From: GBS-DC sp037442365
GTDB taxonomy: Bacteria; Armatimonadota; Fimbriimonadia; Fimbriimonadales; GBS-DC
Length of the DNA: 64,000 nucleotides
Assembly (NCBI GenBank): GCA_037442365.1
Contig: JBBIQK010000006.1
Location: 8,425 to 72,424, forward strand
Direction: 5' to 3'
The notes beneath the pieces are model-generated. The model did not search any database, was not told the DNA's origin, and saw only the letters and a list, made by a program, of their open reading frames with translations. Position 1 is the first letter of the stretch; every line of letters starts with the position of its first letter. The position numbers were made by a program, and so were the translations under genes. Shown here one piece after another: positions 1-8,273 of the stretch.

Positions 1-774
1 CACCACCTGACCAATCGCGCTCAGCCGCTCCTGCGCCACCATCTGGCGGTAGGCGGATTGCAACTCCCGATTCGCCTGATCCAAATCGCGCGTCAGGTGA
101 TAAATCTGCGCGTTCAGGCGAATCGAGAGCGCCAGTGAGACCACCCAGTAATTATAATTCCAGGTGGGCACAAACGAAACCACCCCATAGTAGACCAGCA
201 TATCCGTAAGGATGAGCGGAATCATGACGCTCAACGCCACAAGCAGTATCCGATTCTGGGGGGTATGTTGCCGCCAGCGCCAGTACGCTGTTGCAAAAAC
301 CCCAAGAAACGCTCCCAGATAGGCTACCGAGTAGACCAGTCCCAACCCTGTGCTGACGCCCTGAATGTAGTAGCCGCCAGTCAGAATCGGACGCGCCTCG
401 AACGCGGGCGCCACAATCCAGCCCAGCGCGGCAAATACGGGCAACGGGAGTGTAATCGCCCACAAGCTGCGTACCCAGCGCTCCAGCTTCAGGCAGAGGA
501 GCTGATTGAGGATCTGCACAAATAGTGTCGCGCAGAACGCGGAGGCTACAAACTGACCGACGGCATACCACCAGGCGTTGGGTGCTGGGGCGGGCGTTGT
601 CCGATACATCGGCACATCCACAAAGCTGAACACTAAACAACAGACGAGAAGCCCAATCAACCAGAGGTTGAGATGCCTCTCCTTAGAGAGAATCGCTTGC
701 AGCGCGTGGTGCACAATCAAATACCCGTACAGCCCCACGCTCAGCCACAGTATCGCCTGTGTCCAGCTCTGCAT
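1..774 (-). CDS. Sensor histidine kinase, N-terminal part (cut by window edge)
   Basis: The frame is open from an ATG at 774 to the left edge, so 258 residues are visible and the kinase core lies outside. About seven hydrophobic helices occupy residues 8-225 (for example near 8-25, 36-53, 67-88 and 105-124). A charged helical linker follows and ends in QERLSAIGQVV, the sequence that usually comes just before the phospho-accepting H-box of HisKA kinases. It probably senses a signal in or at the membrane and passes it to a response regulator that is not seen here. It is divergent from cinA with 64 bp between the starts. A membrane protein with only a coiled-coil tail cannot be excluded. Confidence 0.75.
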   Translation of the reverse strand, partial: MQSWTQAILWLSVGLYGYLIVHHALQAILSKERHLNLWLIGLLVCCLVFSFVDVPMYRTTPAPAPNAWWYAVGQFVASAFCATLFVQILNQLLCLKLERWVRSLWAITLPLPVFAALGWIVAPAFEARPILTGGYYIQGVSTGLGLVYSVAYLGAFLGVFATAYWRWRQHTPQNRILLVALSVMIPLILTDMLVYYGVVSFVPTWNYNYWVVSLALSIRLNAQIYHLTRDLDQANRELQSAYRQMVAQERLSAIGQVV

Positions 775-824
775 GACGGCGCCCCTGAAGTCTTTCCATA
801 TTATCGGCAAAATCGAGCGTCAGG

Positions 825-830
825 TACACT
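825..830 (+). promoter_or_regulatory. -10 element of cinA, leaderless type
   Basis: TACACT preceded by GG, 8 bases before the cinA ATG. There is no ribosome-binding site in between, so the transcript would start at or next to the ATG. Confidence 0.55.
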
Positions 831-838
831 CGAACCCG

Positions 839-2098
839 ATGACTGTCGAGATTCTCTCCATCGGCACGGAGCTGCTGCTTGGTCAGATTGTGGACACGAA
901 CGCGGCGTGGCTGTCGGCGCGTCTGGCGGAAATCGGCGTGGGCGTCTATCGGCGCACAACGGTCGGCGACAACCGCGAGCGTATCCTCAGCGCCTTTCGG
1001 GACGCTCTGGAGCGCGCCGACGGCGTAATAACTATCGGTGGGCTGGGACCGACGGACGATGATTTGACGCGCGAGGCGATTGCCGCCGTGCTGGGCGAGC
1101 CGCTCGTGCTGGACGAGAACGAAGCCGCGCGCCTGCAACAATTTTTCGCCGCGCGTGGACGCGAAGCGACCGAGCGCCAGCTGCGGCAGGCGATGCGCCC
1201 CATCCGCGCACAGCCCATCCCCAACCCGCATGGCACTGCGCCCGGACTGTACGCTGAATGGAACGGTAAGCCCATCATCGCCATGCCCGGTCCGCCCAAC
1301 GAGTTCCAGCCGATGGCAATCGACTATGTGCTGCCCCGCCTCGTCGCGCGCACGGGTGGGCGCGTGATTCGTTCGCGCGTGCTGCGCCTGTGCGGAATTG
1401 GCGAATCGGACGCCGAGGCGCAACTGCACGACCTCATCGGCAGCGAGAACCCGACGCTTGCGCCGCTGGCGAAACTCGGCGAGGTGCATTTCCGCATCAC
1501 CGCCCGCGCCGATAGCCCCGAACACGCCGAGCAGATGATTGCGACGCTGGAGCGCGAAGTGCGCGCCCGACTCGGCGCATACATCTTCGGCGTGGACGAA
1601 ACGACGCTGGAGCAGGCGGTGGTGCAGAGCCTCATTCAGGCGGGACAGAGCCTCGTGGTCGCGGAATCCTGCACGGGCGGGCTACTCGCGAACCGAATTA
1701 CGAATGTGCCGGGCAGCTCGGAGGTATTTCTGGGCGGGGTCGTGAGCTACAGCAACGCGCTGAAGCAGTCGCTTTTGGGCGTGCCTACAGCGATACTGGA
1801 ACAGCACGGCGCGGTTAGCGAGCCGACGGCGCGCGCGATGGCAGAAGGCGTGCGCCAGCGACTGGGCGGCTGGTGGGGCGTCGGAATCACGGGCATCGCG
1901 GGACCCAGCGGCGCAACGCCCGAAAAACCTGTCGGGCTGGTCTACATCGGCGTCAGCGACCCCAACACGACCGTCGTCAAGCGCCAGGTTTTCGCGGGCG
2001 ACCGCCAGACCATCAAGTATCGCGCGACCCAATACGCGCTCTGGCTACTCTACAGGGGGGTGCAGGCAGGCGGATGCGACTCTTTATCGCCGCTTTGA
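839..2098 (+). CDS. cinA: CinA: NMN deamidase / competence-damage protein
   Basis: 419 residues, the usual length for full-length CinA. The N-terminal half is the MoaB/MogA-like (COG1058) domain starting MTVEILSIGTELLLGQ, with GGLGPTDDD near residue 63 and the MPGPPNE motif near 145. The C-terminal half is the PncC amidohydrolase domain with ESCTGGLLAN and GITGIAGPSG, which in characterised relatives converts NMN to nicotinate mononucleotide for NAD recycling. The frame stays open upstream to 578, but homology begins at this ATG and a -10 element lies 8 bases before it. It overlaps thpR by 25 bp, so the two are probably co-transcribed. Confidence 0.95.
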   Translation: MTVEILSIGTELLLGQIVDTNAAWLSARLAEIGVGVYRRTTVGDNRERILSAFRDALERADGVITIGGLGPTDDDLTREAIAAVLGEPLVLDENEAARLQQFFAARGREATERQLRQAMRPIRAQPIPNPHGTAPGLYAEWNGKPIIAMPGPPNEFQPMAIDYVLPRLVARTGGRVIRSRVLRLCGIGESDAEAQLHDLIGSENPTLAPLAKLGEVHFRITARADSPEHAEQMIATLEREVRARLGAYIFGVDETTLEQAVVQSLIQAGQSLVVAESCTGGLLANRITNVPGSSEVFLGGVVSYSNALKQSLLGVPTAILEQHGAVSEPTARAMAEGVRQRLGGWWGVGITGIAGPSGATPEKPVGLVYIGVSDPNTTVVKRQVFAGDRQTIKYRATQYALWLLYRGVQAGGCDSLSPL

Positions 2099-2652
2099 TT
2101 CCCGAGTCGATACGCGAGCGGCTGGCGCAGGCGCGCGAGTCGCTGCGGCGCGCCGCGCCCGACCGCGCTGTGCGCTGGGTCGCGCCTGAGAACTACCATA
2201 TCACCCTGCTCTTTCTGGGCGAACAGGACGAGGCGCAGATTCCCGCGATTCTGGCGGCGATGGAGTCCGCGCGTGCAGGCGTCGCTCCCTTCGAGATAGC
2301 CGTGCAGGGGCTGGGCGTGTTTCCTAACTGGAACCGCCCGAATGTGCTGTGGGCAGGGATTACGAAAGGTGGACAGTCGCTCGCCCAGATGGCAGGCGCA
2401 CTGGAACGCGCCCTGCTCCCTGCCCCGTCGGGCAAGCCCTTCCATCCGCACATCACGCTTGCGCGGCTCAAGACGCCCTGCCGCGATGCCGAGGGACTGA
2501 AAAAGCGGCTGCACGATGCGACGCAACGGCTCGCGCCTGCCGCATTCGGGCACTATGCGCTGGAATCCATCAGCCTGATGCAAAGCACCCTCACTCCCGA
2601 TGGCTCGGTGTATACGGAACTGCATCGGGTAGCACTGGCGTCAGGCGGGTGA
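2074..2652 (+). CDS. thpR: RNA 2',3'-cyclic phosphodiesterase (2H family)
   Basis: 192 residues, the usual length for the ThpR/LigT family. Both signature motifs of the 2H phosphoesterase fold are present: HITL at residues 42-45 and HITL at 126-129, each in the expected beta strand (YHITLLFLG and HPHITLARL). Family members hydrolyse 2',3'-cyclic phosphates or join tRNA half-molecules in vitro. The start was chosen at MRLFIAALIP, where family homology begins. It overlaps the end of cinA and meets the next gene tail to tail with a 12-bp overlap. Confidence 0.93.
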   Translation: MRLFIAALIPESIRERLAQARESLRRAAPDRAVRWVAPENYHITLLFLGEQDEAQIPAILAAMESARAGVAPFEIAVQGLGVFPNWNRPNVLWAGITKGGQSLAQMAGALERALLPAPSGKPFHPHITLARLKTPCRDAEGLKKRLHDATQRLAPAAFGHYALESISLMQSTLTPDGSVYTELHRVALASGG

Positions 2653-3582
2653 GAGTCCGTCAGGCAACTTGCGAAACTCAAGGAAGCCCTGCGACAGCCC
2701 ATTCCCGACGAACCACTCCACACCCTGCTGTTGCGCCTCCGCCTGAACATCGGGCGTGCCCCACTCTTCCCCAATCACGGCGGGCGTCGCGTTGATGCCC
2801 GCTGTACGCAACACCTTTGCACGCGCCACCGCGCGACTCACATCGTTCTTGCTGACCTTGATGCCGACCTCCACCACCAGCACCTGGTCGCCTTTCCACC
2901 AGATGATGTCCGCTTGAAGCGGGCTGTCTGCTCGTGAGATGGCGATTCCCTGTCGCAGCAGCGGCTGAAGCCACTCCCCTACCTGTGTGCGCACCTGCGG
3001 CTCACTGGGCGAGCCGCCCTGCCCCCCGACGAACAGGATGGGCGCGTCGGCAACCGTCTCGCGTTCGTAGCGCTCGCCGTCGCGTCTGCCAATCTCACCC
3101 TCAATTTTGTTTTCCAGCCGGGTTAATCGCGTCTCTGCGCGTCGCTGCGCCTCGGTCAGCTCGCGCACTGCCTGTGTCAACTCGGCAATCTGCGCGTCGT
3201 GCCGCTGCGAAGTCGCATTCAACTCGCGCACTGCCTGCGTCAGCTCGGCAATCTGCGCGTCGTGCCGCTCCACTGTCGCGCTCAGCTGAGACACAACCGC
3301 CTGCAACTCGCGCACTGCCTGCGTCAGTTCGGCAATCTGCGCATCGTGCCGCTCCACAGTCGCGCTCAGCTGGGATACCACCTGCGTTAGCTCGGCAATC
3401 TGCGCTTCGTGTCGACGGTCTGCCTCTATCAGCTGCTGTACCAGCGTCATCAACCGATCGAACTTCTCTGGCAGCTCCAGCAGCTCGCGCGTGAGAATCA
3501 CCCGGCGCATGCGCTCCTGCCATTCGGGGCGCTGCTCCAGAATACGCAGCATGTCCTCAAAGTCTTCTACCGTGAACGCCAC
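2641..3582 (-). CDS. Coiled-coil protein with C-terminal PD-(D/E)XK-like domain (DUF3782-type)
   Basis: 313 residues from a GTG start at 3582. The N-terminal 35 residues (VEDFEDMLRILEQRPEW) are the short leader typical of this family. Residues about 40-170 form a long coiled coil built from near-identical repeats of the type RHDAQIAELTQAVREL, so the DNA at about 3140-3420 is internally repetitive. The C-terminal third looks like a restriction-endonuclease fold: ADIIWWKGDQVLVVEVGIKVSK has the D and E of the fold, but EVGIK replaces the usual ExK. Biological role unknown; DNA binding or cleavage is inference. The start choice rests on family resemblance and a TACAAT box 6 bases upstream. Confidence 0.75.
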   Translation of the reverse strand: MAFTVEDFEDMLRILEQRPEWQERMRRVILTRELLELPEKFDRLMTLVQQLIEADRRHEAQIAELTQVVSQLSATVERHDAQIAELTQAVRELQAVVSQLSATVERHDAQIAELTQAVRELNATSQRHDAQIAELTQAVRELTEAQRRAETRLTRLENKIEGEIGRRDGERYERETVADAPILFVGGQGGSPSEPQVRTQVGEWLQPLLRQGIAISRADSPLQADIIWWKGDQVLVVEVGIKVSKNDVSRAVARAKVLRTAGINATPAVIGEEWGTPDVQAEAQQQGVEWFVGNGLSQGFLEFRKLPDGLSPA

Positions 3583-3588
3583 GCCGTA

Positions 3589-3594
3589 ATTGTA
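3589..3594 (-). promoter_or_regulatory. -10 element of the coiled-coil/PD-(D/E)XK gene
   Basis: TACAAT on the minus strand preceded by GG, ending 6 bases before the GTG start. It is the same arrangement as at cinA and supports this start over in-frame codons further upstream. Confidence 0.5.
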
Positions 3595-3636
3595 CCCTTG
3601 CGTCTTTCGGGTATCATAATGCCATAGGGGGACTCT

Positions 3637-4458
3637 ATGATACGACAGAGACTGAACCAGTTGACGCACTGGTGGAACATCGCGAAGGAGCTTTCGCCGA
3701 AGCAGGTGGAGCGCGAATTGCTCACGCCCTTCCGAATCGCACTGGTGGGGCAGCCCGACCGTGTGGAAGCGGTGTGGCGCGTGCTGACCGCTGGGGCAAG
3801 CCCAACCCAGTTGCAGACCGCGGCGGAGTATGTCAAGCGGTACAGCACGCCTGTCAGTGAGGAGTTCGATTTCGTGCTGGGCTGCGACGCACTGGAGGTG
3901 CCCCAGGATGCGATTGAGGCGATTGTCGACCATTTCCAGAAGCACGAGTTTCCGCTGATTGCGCTGGCGCGGGTGCTGCCCGGCGCGCGTGAAGTCGTGG
4001 TGAACCGTGTGGTGGAGGATGTGGCGTCGCTGAACGCGGGGCTGGCGATGGTCTCCGCGCTGCCGTCGGTCTTCCCGCTGCTGGGACTGCTTGCGCCGCC
4101 TGCCGCCGTCGCCGATATGGTGCTGCTCACCAAAAACCAGCTGCTGATGGTGCTGCGCGTGGCGGCGGCGTTCGGCAAGACGCCCGACTGGCGCAAGCGA
4201 TTGCCTGAACTGGCGAGCGTGCTGGGCGCGGCGTTCGGCTGGAGAGCTGTTGCACGCCAGCTGGTCGGATTCGTGCCTGGCGGGGTGGGTATGATGGTCA
4301 AGGGCATGGTCGCTTACGCAGGCACGCTGACCGTTGGACGCGCCGCCGCATGGTACTATGCCACAGGCAAGTCGCCCAGCCAGGCAGAACGCGAACGGCT
4401 TTACCGACAGGCGTGGGAAGAGGCGCGCGAAAAGAGCCAGCAGTGGAATAAACCGTGA
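3637..4458 (+). CDS. DUF697-type membrane-associated protein
   Basis: 273 residues. The N-terminal part (to about 125) is soluble and resembles the regulatory part of YcjF/DUF697 proteins. Residues about 135-250 hold three hydrophobic segments (ALPSVFPLLGLLAPPAAVAD, LLMVLRVAAAF and the VGFVPGGVGMMVKGMVAYAG stretch), the pattern of the DUF697 domain often found next to small GTPases. No GTPase motif is present here. The stop overlaps the GTG start of the M16 peptidase (GTGA), so the pair is translationally coupled and may act together at the membrane. Function unknown. Confidence 0.7.
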   Translation: MIRQRLNQLTHWWNIAKELSPKQVERELLTPFRIALVGQPDRVEAVWRVLTAGASPTQLQTAAEYVKRYSTPVSEEFDFVLGCDALEVPQDAIEAIVDHFQKHEFPLIALARVLPGAREVVVNRVVEDVASLNAGLAMVSALPSVFPLLGLLAPPAAVADMVLLTKNQLLMVLRVAAAFGKTPDWRKRLPELASVLGAAFGWRAVARQLVGFVPGGVGMMVKGMVAYAGTLTVGRAAAWYYATGKSPSQAERERLYRQAWEEAREKSQQWNKP

Positions 4459-6908
4459 ACCGACTCGCGCTCGGCTGTCTGCTCCTGCTCCTGACCCTGA
4501 CGGCGTGGGGGACGCCGAGCGTGAGCCGACTCCAGTTGGCGAACGGGCTGCAGATCATCGTGGAGCGTGCGCCCGACGCGCCGCTGACGGCAGTTGAGGT
4601 GTGGGTGCGCGTCGGCGTCGCGCAGGAGACCGCCGAAACCTCGGGCGTGGCGCACCTGCTGGAGCATCTGTTTTTTCGCGGCGCAGTGGGCTTGCCCTCG
4701 GATGCGCTCGATCGCGCCTTTGAGAACGCGGGCGGCATACTGGACGCCTCCACCGAGCGCGACTGGACGCGCTTCCGCGCCAGCGTGTTGCCCGACCGCT
4801 GGCGCGAGCCGCTGCAAACCCTCTTGCGCAGTCTGCTCTCCCCTGCCCTGCCCGCGGACGCGCTGGAGAAAGAGCGACGCCTCATCCTGAACGACGAGTA
4901 CGCGACGCACCACGCCGACCCCATCCGCCCCGCCCGCTACGCGCTGTTCGCCGAACTGTTTCCGCAGCATCCCTACGGACTGCCCCTGCTGGGTAATCCC
5001 GATACGCTCGCCCGCGTCAACATAGACGCCGTCCGTCAGTTCCACCAGACGCACTACCGCCCCGACCGCATGGTCGTGGTGGTTGTTGGCGCAGTGGAGC
5101 CAGACGCCGTGCGTCAGGCGGTAGAAGCCGTCTGGAGTGCGGAGACAAAGGCTGCACCATCGCCTACATCCCGCGCGGAAGCGCCGCCTCCGCAGGGTGG
5201 GGAAGTCGCGCTTGCACGCACCGACGGCTGCTTCGCGCTGGGCTGGCGCACGCCCCCCGCACACGACATCGAGAGCTGGCTGTGCGCGGAGGTGCTGCGG
5301 ATTGCGCTCACCGAACCGCACTGGGGACTGCTCTACGAAGGCGAGCCGCCGTTCGGACGCCTGCAGAGCGAGTACCTGCCGCGCCAGCAGGGGAGCGCAC
5401 TGGCGTTCTATGCCCTGCCCCCGTTGCAGGGGGGAGACGACTGGCAGGCGCAGACGCGCCAGCGTTTCCAGCGCGCCCTGCAGCAGATTGCCTTAGGCGA
5501 GCGACGCACCGCACTGGAGGGCGCGCGCGCCATCGCGCTTGCCCGACACACAGCGACGATGCGCAACCCCGTTGAGCGCGCCCGCTGGCACGGCTTGTGC
5601 GCCGCGCTGAACATCCCGCTGACGCCCGAATCGTTCGAGGCGCGCTTGCGTGAGTTGCCGCTGGAGACGGTGGAGGCGTTCGCGGCGCGCCTGCGCGGGG
5701 AGCCGCTGCCCCAGACGCCCCCCGCCGTCCAGCGAGCGACGCCTGCACTGTCCCGCCCTGCCCCGCGCCGTGCGGAATCCGCCATCGCACGGCAACGGCT
5801 GTCGAACGGCTTGCGCGTGATTGCCCTCACCGCGCCCGACGCCGACAGCGTGGTGATACAGGTTGCCATCGGGCACATCTTCGATGGCTCGCCCGCCGCA
5901 GGCGAGTTGACGATGCGGATGCTTTTCGGCGCGACGCAGAACGAGACCGAACGCACGCTCGCGGCGCGTATCGCCCACTCAGGGGGCAGCCTGCGCGTGG
6001 AATGGACTCCTGCAGGCGCGCTGATTACCGCCTATGCGCGACCCGACTCGGTCGTGAATGTGCTGTCGCTGCTCAAGGAGGCGCTTTTCCGCGCCGCGTT
6101 CAGCGACGACTCGCTTGAACGCGCCCGTCGGCTTGCCCTGTATGACCGTCGCTATCCAGAAGGCGGGCACGCATGGCGGCTGATTGGACAACTCCTGAAC
6201 GGCTACGCCGACGAGAACGCCCTCGCGCGCGTGCGCCTGCGCGACATCCGCGATTACTATGAGAGCCACTACCAGCCGCACAACACGGTGATAGCGGTTG
6301 CGGGCGACCTGCCTGTGGAGCGGCTGACCGAGTTCGTGCGCCTGATTTTCGGCGGGGCATGGGAGCGCAGCTCGCGTCCAGCGCCCGATACTCCGCGAGG
6401 GCTGCCCCCGCGCGTGGCGACCGTTGCTGACCCGCGCGGGCAACACTTCACGGGCTATGGCTGGGCAGCGCCCATCGAGCGCGCGGAAGAGTACCATGCC
6501 TTACTTGTGTGGCAGGTTGCGCTCTGGGAAGGCAAACGCGCGCGGTTGTTCGTTGGGGCGCGCGAGCAACACGGCGTCGGCTACGACCTGCGCGGAGGGA
6601 CATGGCTGATGCACGGCGCATGCGTCGGCGTCGGCTGGCTGCAAACGGGCAAAACGCCTGCCCCCGAGCAACTCCTGCGCGACGCGCTCGCCAGTCCCCT
6701 CGCCGAAGAGGAGTTCCAGCGCGCCCGCATACTCCTGCGTGGAGAGTGGGAGCGATTGCGTCTGAACCTCGCCGCCTGCGCCGCCGCGCTCGCATGGGCA
6801 GAACTTAGCGGGCTGGGCTACGAAACGGTCTCGAACGCGCCCGGGCACCTCCAGTCGCTCACGCGCGAAGCCGTCGAACAGAGGCGCGCCGACTTGCTGG
6901 GGAAGTAG
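4455..6908 (+). CDS. Exported M16-family zinc peptidase, two-lobed
   Basis: 817 residues starting with a GTG that overlaps the previous stop. A signal peptide (MNRLALGCLLLLLTLTAWG) is followed by two M16 (insulinase/processing protease) halves. The first half has the inverted zinc motif HLLEH at residues 67-71 and the downstream ALEKERRLILNDEY glutamate, so it should be catalytic. The second half, from about residue 445, lacks HxxEH and is probably the structural lobe that closes the clamshell. Family members cut short unfolded peptides. Likely periplasmic or on the cell surface. Pairing of an active and an inactive lobe in one chain is common in this family. Confidence 0.9.
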   Translation: MNRLALGCLLLLLTLTAWGTPSVSRLQLANGLQIIVERAPDAPLTAVEVWVRVGVAQETAETSGVAHLLEHLFFRGAVGLPSDALDRAFENAGGILDASTERDWTRFRASVLPDRWREPLQTLLRSLLSPALPADALEKERRLILNDEYATHHADPIRPARYALFAELFPQHPYGLPLLGNPDTLARVNIDAVRQFHQTHYRPDRMVVVVVGAVEPDAVRQAVEAVWSAETKAAPSPTSRAEAPPPQGGEVALARTDGCFALGWRTPPAHDIESWLCAEVLRIALTEPHWGLLYEGEPPFGRLQSEYLPRQQGSALAFYALPPLQGGDDWQAQTRQRFQRALQQIALGERRTALEGARAIALARHTATMRNPVERARWHGLCAALNIPLTPESFEARLRELPLETVEAFAARLRGEPLPQTPPAVQRATPALSRPAPRRAESAIARQRLSNGLRVIALTAPDADSVVIQVAIGHIFDGSPAAGELTMRMLFGATQNETERTLAARIAHSGGSLRVEWTPAGALITAYARPDSVVNVLSLLKEALFRAAFSDDSLERARRLALYDRRYPEGGHAWRLIGQLLNGYADENALARVRLRDIRDYYESHYQPHNTVIAVAGDLPVERLTEFVRLIFGGAWERSSRPAPDTPRGLPPRVATVADPRGQHFTGYGWAAPIERAEEYHALLVWQVALWEGKRARLFVGAREQHGVGYDLRGGTWLMHGACVGVGWLQTGKTPAPEQLLRDALASPLAEEEFQRARILLRGEWERLRLNLAACAAALAWAELSGLGYETVSNAPGHLQSLTREAVEQRRADLLGK

Positions 6909-6953
6909 ATAATACCAACCCGCGGGTCAGAGTTCCTAAAGCGGTGGTTTATA

Positions 6954-7004
6954 GAGTGCGGAAGTGGGGCTTCCTTGCAGGCTGAAGCGCACGTTTCCGC
7001 ACTC
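6954..7004. repeat. Family C dispersed repeat (GAGTGCGGAA hairpin)
   Basis: GAGTGCGGAA at the left end and its exact complement TTCCGCACTC at the right flank GGCTTCC...GCTGAAGC. It is the same module as inside the elements at 34871-35032 and 59061-59160, but without their outer ends. It lies between the M16 stop and the dockerin gene. Confidence 0.6.
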
Positions 7005-7020
7005 CCAATAGCATAGACGC

Positions 7021-7045
7021 CCCTCCCCCGCATGCGGGAGAGGGG
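7021..7045. terminator. Family D palindrome, probable bidirectional terminator
   Basis: A near-perfect hairpin of CCCTCCCCCGC / GCGGGAGAGGGG sits 15 bp beyond the stop of the dockerin gene on the minus strand. There is no U-tract, so it may be a 3'-end stabiliser or REP-like element instead. Four related copies occur at 20975, 27945, 28426 and 32215. Confidence 0.5.
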
Positions 7046-7060
7046 CTGAAGCGAGAGGGC

Positions 7061-8203
7061 TTAGCAGCCCGAACCGAAGTTGAACAGCACGGTCAGCAGG
7101 TCCGCGTCGTCCACCACGCCGTCGCGGGTGATGTCCTCAGGCAGGTTGGAGCCTGTCTGCCCGAACGCAAACAGCACCGCCAGCAGATCCGCGTCATCCA
7201 CGCAGCCGTCGCCGTTCACATCGCCCTCAGGACCTGCGGGACCCGCAATCACGCGCACATCCGTGAAGTTCGTGTAGCTCAGGCTGGAGCTGGTGCGGTT
7301 GCTGGCGTTCAGGGTGGGGTCCTGACCGTACTGGTTGCCCTGCGGAATCACCAGCGCGACATACTTGACGCCGCTCTGACCCGACACATTCAGCGTCGAG
7401 TACCAAAGCTCGTTTGTCGGGTCGTTGTAGAAAGCGATTCCCTGCGCGTTGTTGCCGCTCAGATAGTCCAGTGTCGCCTGCGGGCATTCGCCGAAGGTGT
7501 TGTTCGTATTAGGATCCCACTCGCACACATTCGGCAGCGTACCGTTCGCCTTGCTCAGCGTGCCCACCAGCGTCCAGTTGGAATCGCTCTGCGGGTCGCT
7601 GGCAGGGTTAGGGTCGTCGCTGGCGACATACACATCAATGCGGTAGGGCGCAGCGGTGTCCGAGAAGGAGCGCGTCTTGTTCGTGCTCGCTTTGTGAATC
7701 AGGTCGCGCACATCCCACGCAAACACCTGTACCTTCACCACATTCCAGCCGTTCGGGTTGCTGTCGTCCAGCTCGTACTTAATCCACACGGCGCCTTCAA
7801 CGCCGTGGTCGCCGTTGCTGGAACGATTCGTGCGCGCGCCGCCCTGGCGGAACAGATAGCGCGGCACGGTGAAGCTGTTAGGCCAGCCTGCGCTTACCAG
7901 CGAGTCAACAGTCGTGATGGTGACATCCCCTGTATCGTCGCCCACGCCCACACTCTCTCCATTCCAGTCGAGAAGCACGTTGTTCACCTGAATCGTGTAG
8001 GCAGGCCAGAAGCCAAAGCTTTCGCCATTCGTGGCGTCTTGGAAGTCGCGTCGGCTCCACTGAAGGGGCTGTTCGGCAGCAGAGGTTTGCGCCAGCGCGT
8101 TGGTGGCGCGCACTTTGCCCTTGTTGTCGCCCAGCACCACCTGAGCGCAGGTCGTCGCTACAAGCACACTCGTAAGCCCACATGCAATAACCGTTCGTAT
8201 CAT
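7061..8203 (-). CDS. Secreted protein with C-terminal dockerin-like domain
   Basis: 380 residues. The start is ATG 8203, with AGGAGG 7 bases upstream and a clear signal peptide ending in TTCA-Q. The body (about 20-320) is rich in Asn, Thr and aromatic residues, typical of an extracellular beta-sandwich, and I do not recognise its family. The last 55 residues hold two Ca-binding loops (GDVNGDGCVDDADLLAVLF and a second DGVVDDADLLTVLF copy), the type I dockerin pattern. The chain ends FNFGSGC, with cysteine as the final residue. No cohesin is encoded in the window, so the tail's partner is unknown. Confidence 0.85.
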   Translation of the reverse strand: MIRTVIACGLTSVLVATTCAQVVLGDNKGKVRATNALAQTSAAEQPLQWSRRDFQDATNGESFGFWPAYTIQVNNVLLDWNGESVGVGDDTGDVTITTVDSLVSAGWPNSFTVPRYLFRQGGARTNRSSNGDHGVEGAVWIKYELDDSNPNGWNVVKVQVFAWDVRDLIHKASTNKTRSFSDTAAPYRIDVYVASDDPNPASDPQSDSNWTLVGTLSKANGTLPNVCEWDPNTNNTFGECPQATLDYLSGNNAQGIAFYNDPTNELWYSTLNVSGQSGVKYVALVIPQGNQYGQDPTLNASNRTSSSLSYTNFTDVRVIAGPAGPEGDVNGDGCVDDADLLAVLFAFGQTGSNLPEDITRDGVVDDADLLTVLFNFGSGC

Positions 8204-8218
8204 AGTTGCCTCCTTTCG

Positions 8219-8239
8219 GTTGGGCAGTCGCCCAAACCG
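8219..8239. promoter_or_regulatory. Small hairpin in the 5' leader of the dockerin gene
   Basis: GGTTGGGC and GCCCAAACC pair around a 4-base loop, immediately upstream of the AGGAGG site. It could control ribosome access or protect the mRNA. It could also be chance. Confidence 0.3.
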
Positions 8240-8273
8240 CAATAAGGATACCCTCTGCAAGTTTAAGCCTGTG

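Noticed and set aside
152..640. A 162-codon minus-strand frame
   Set aside because: It runs in a different frame of the same strand as the histidine kinase, which has coherent membrane helices and linker. The shadow has none.
578..838. An 87-codon N-terminal extension of cinA
   Set aside because: The frame is open, but the sequence overlaps the divergent kinase gene and is unlike CinA. The -10 box at 825 and homology place the start at 839.
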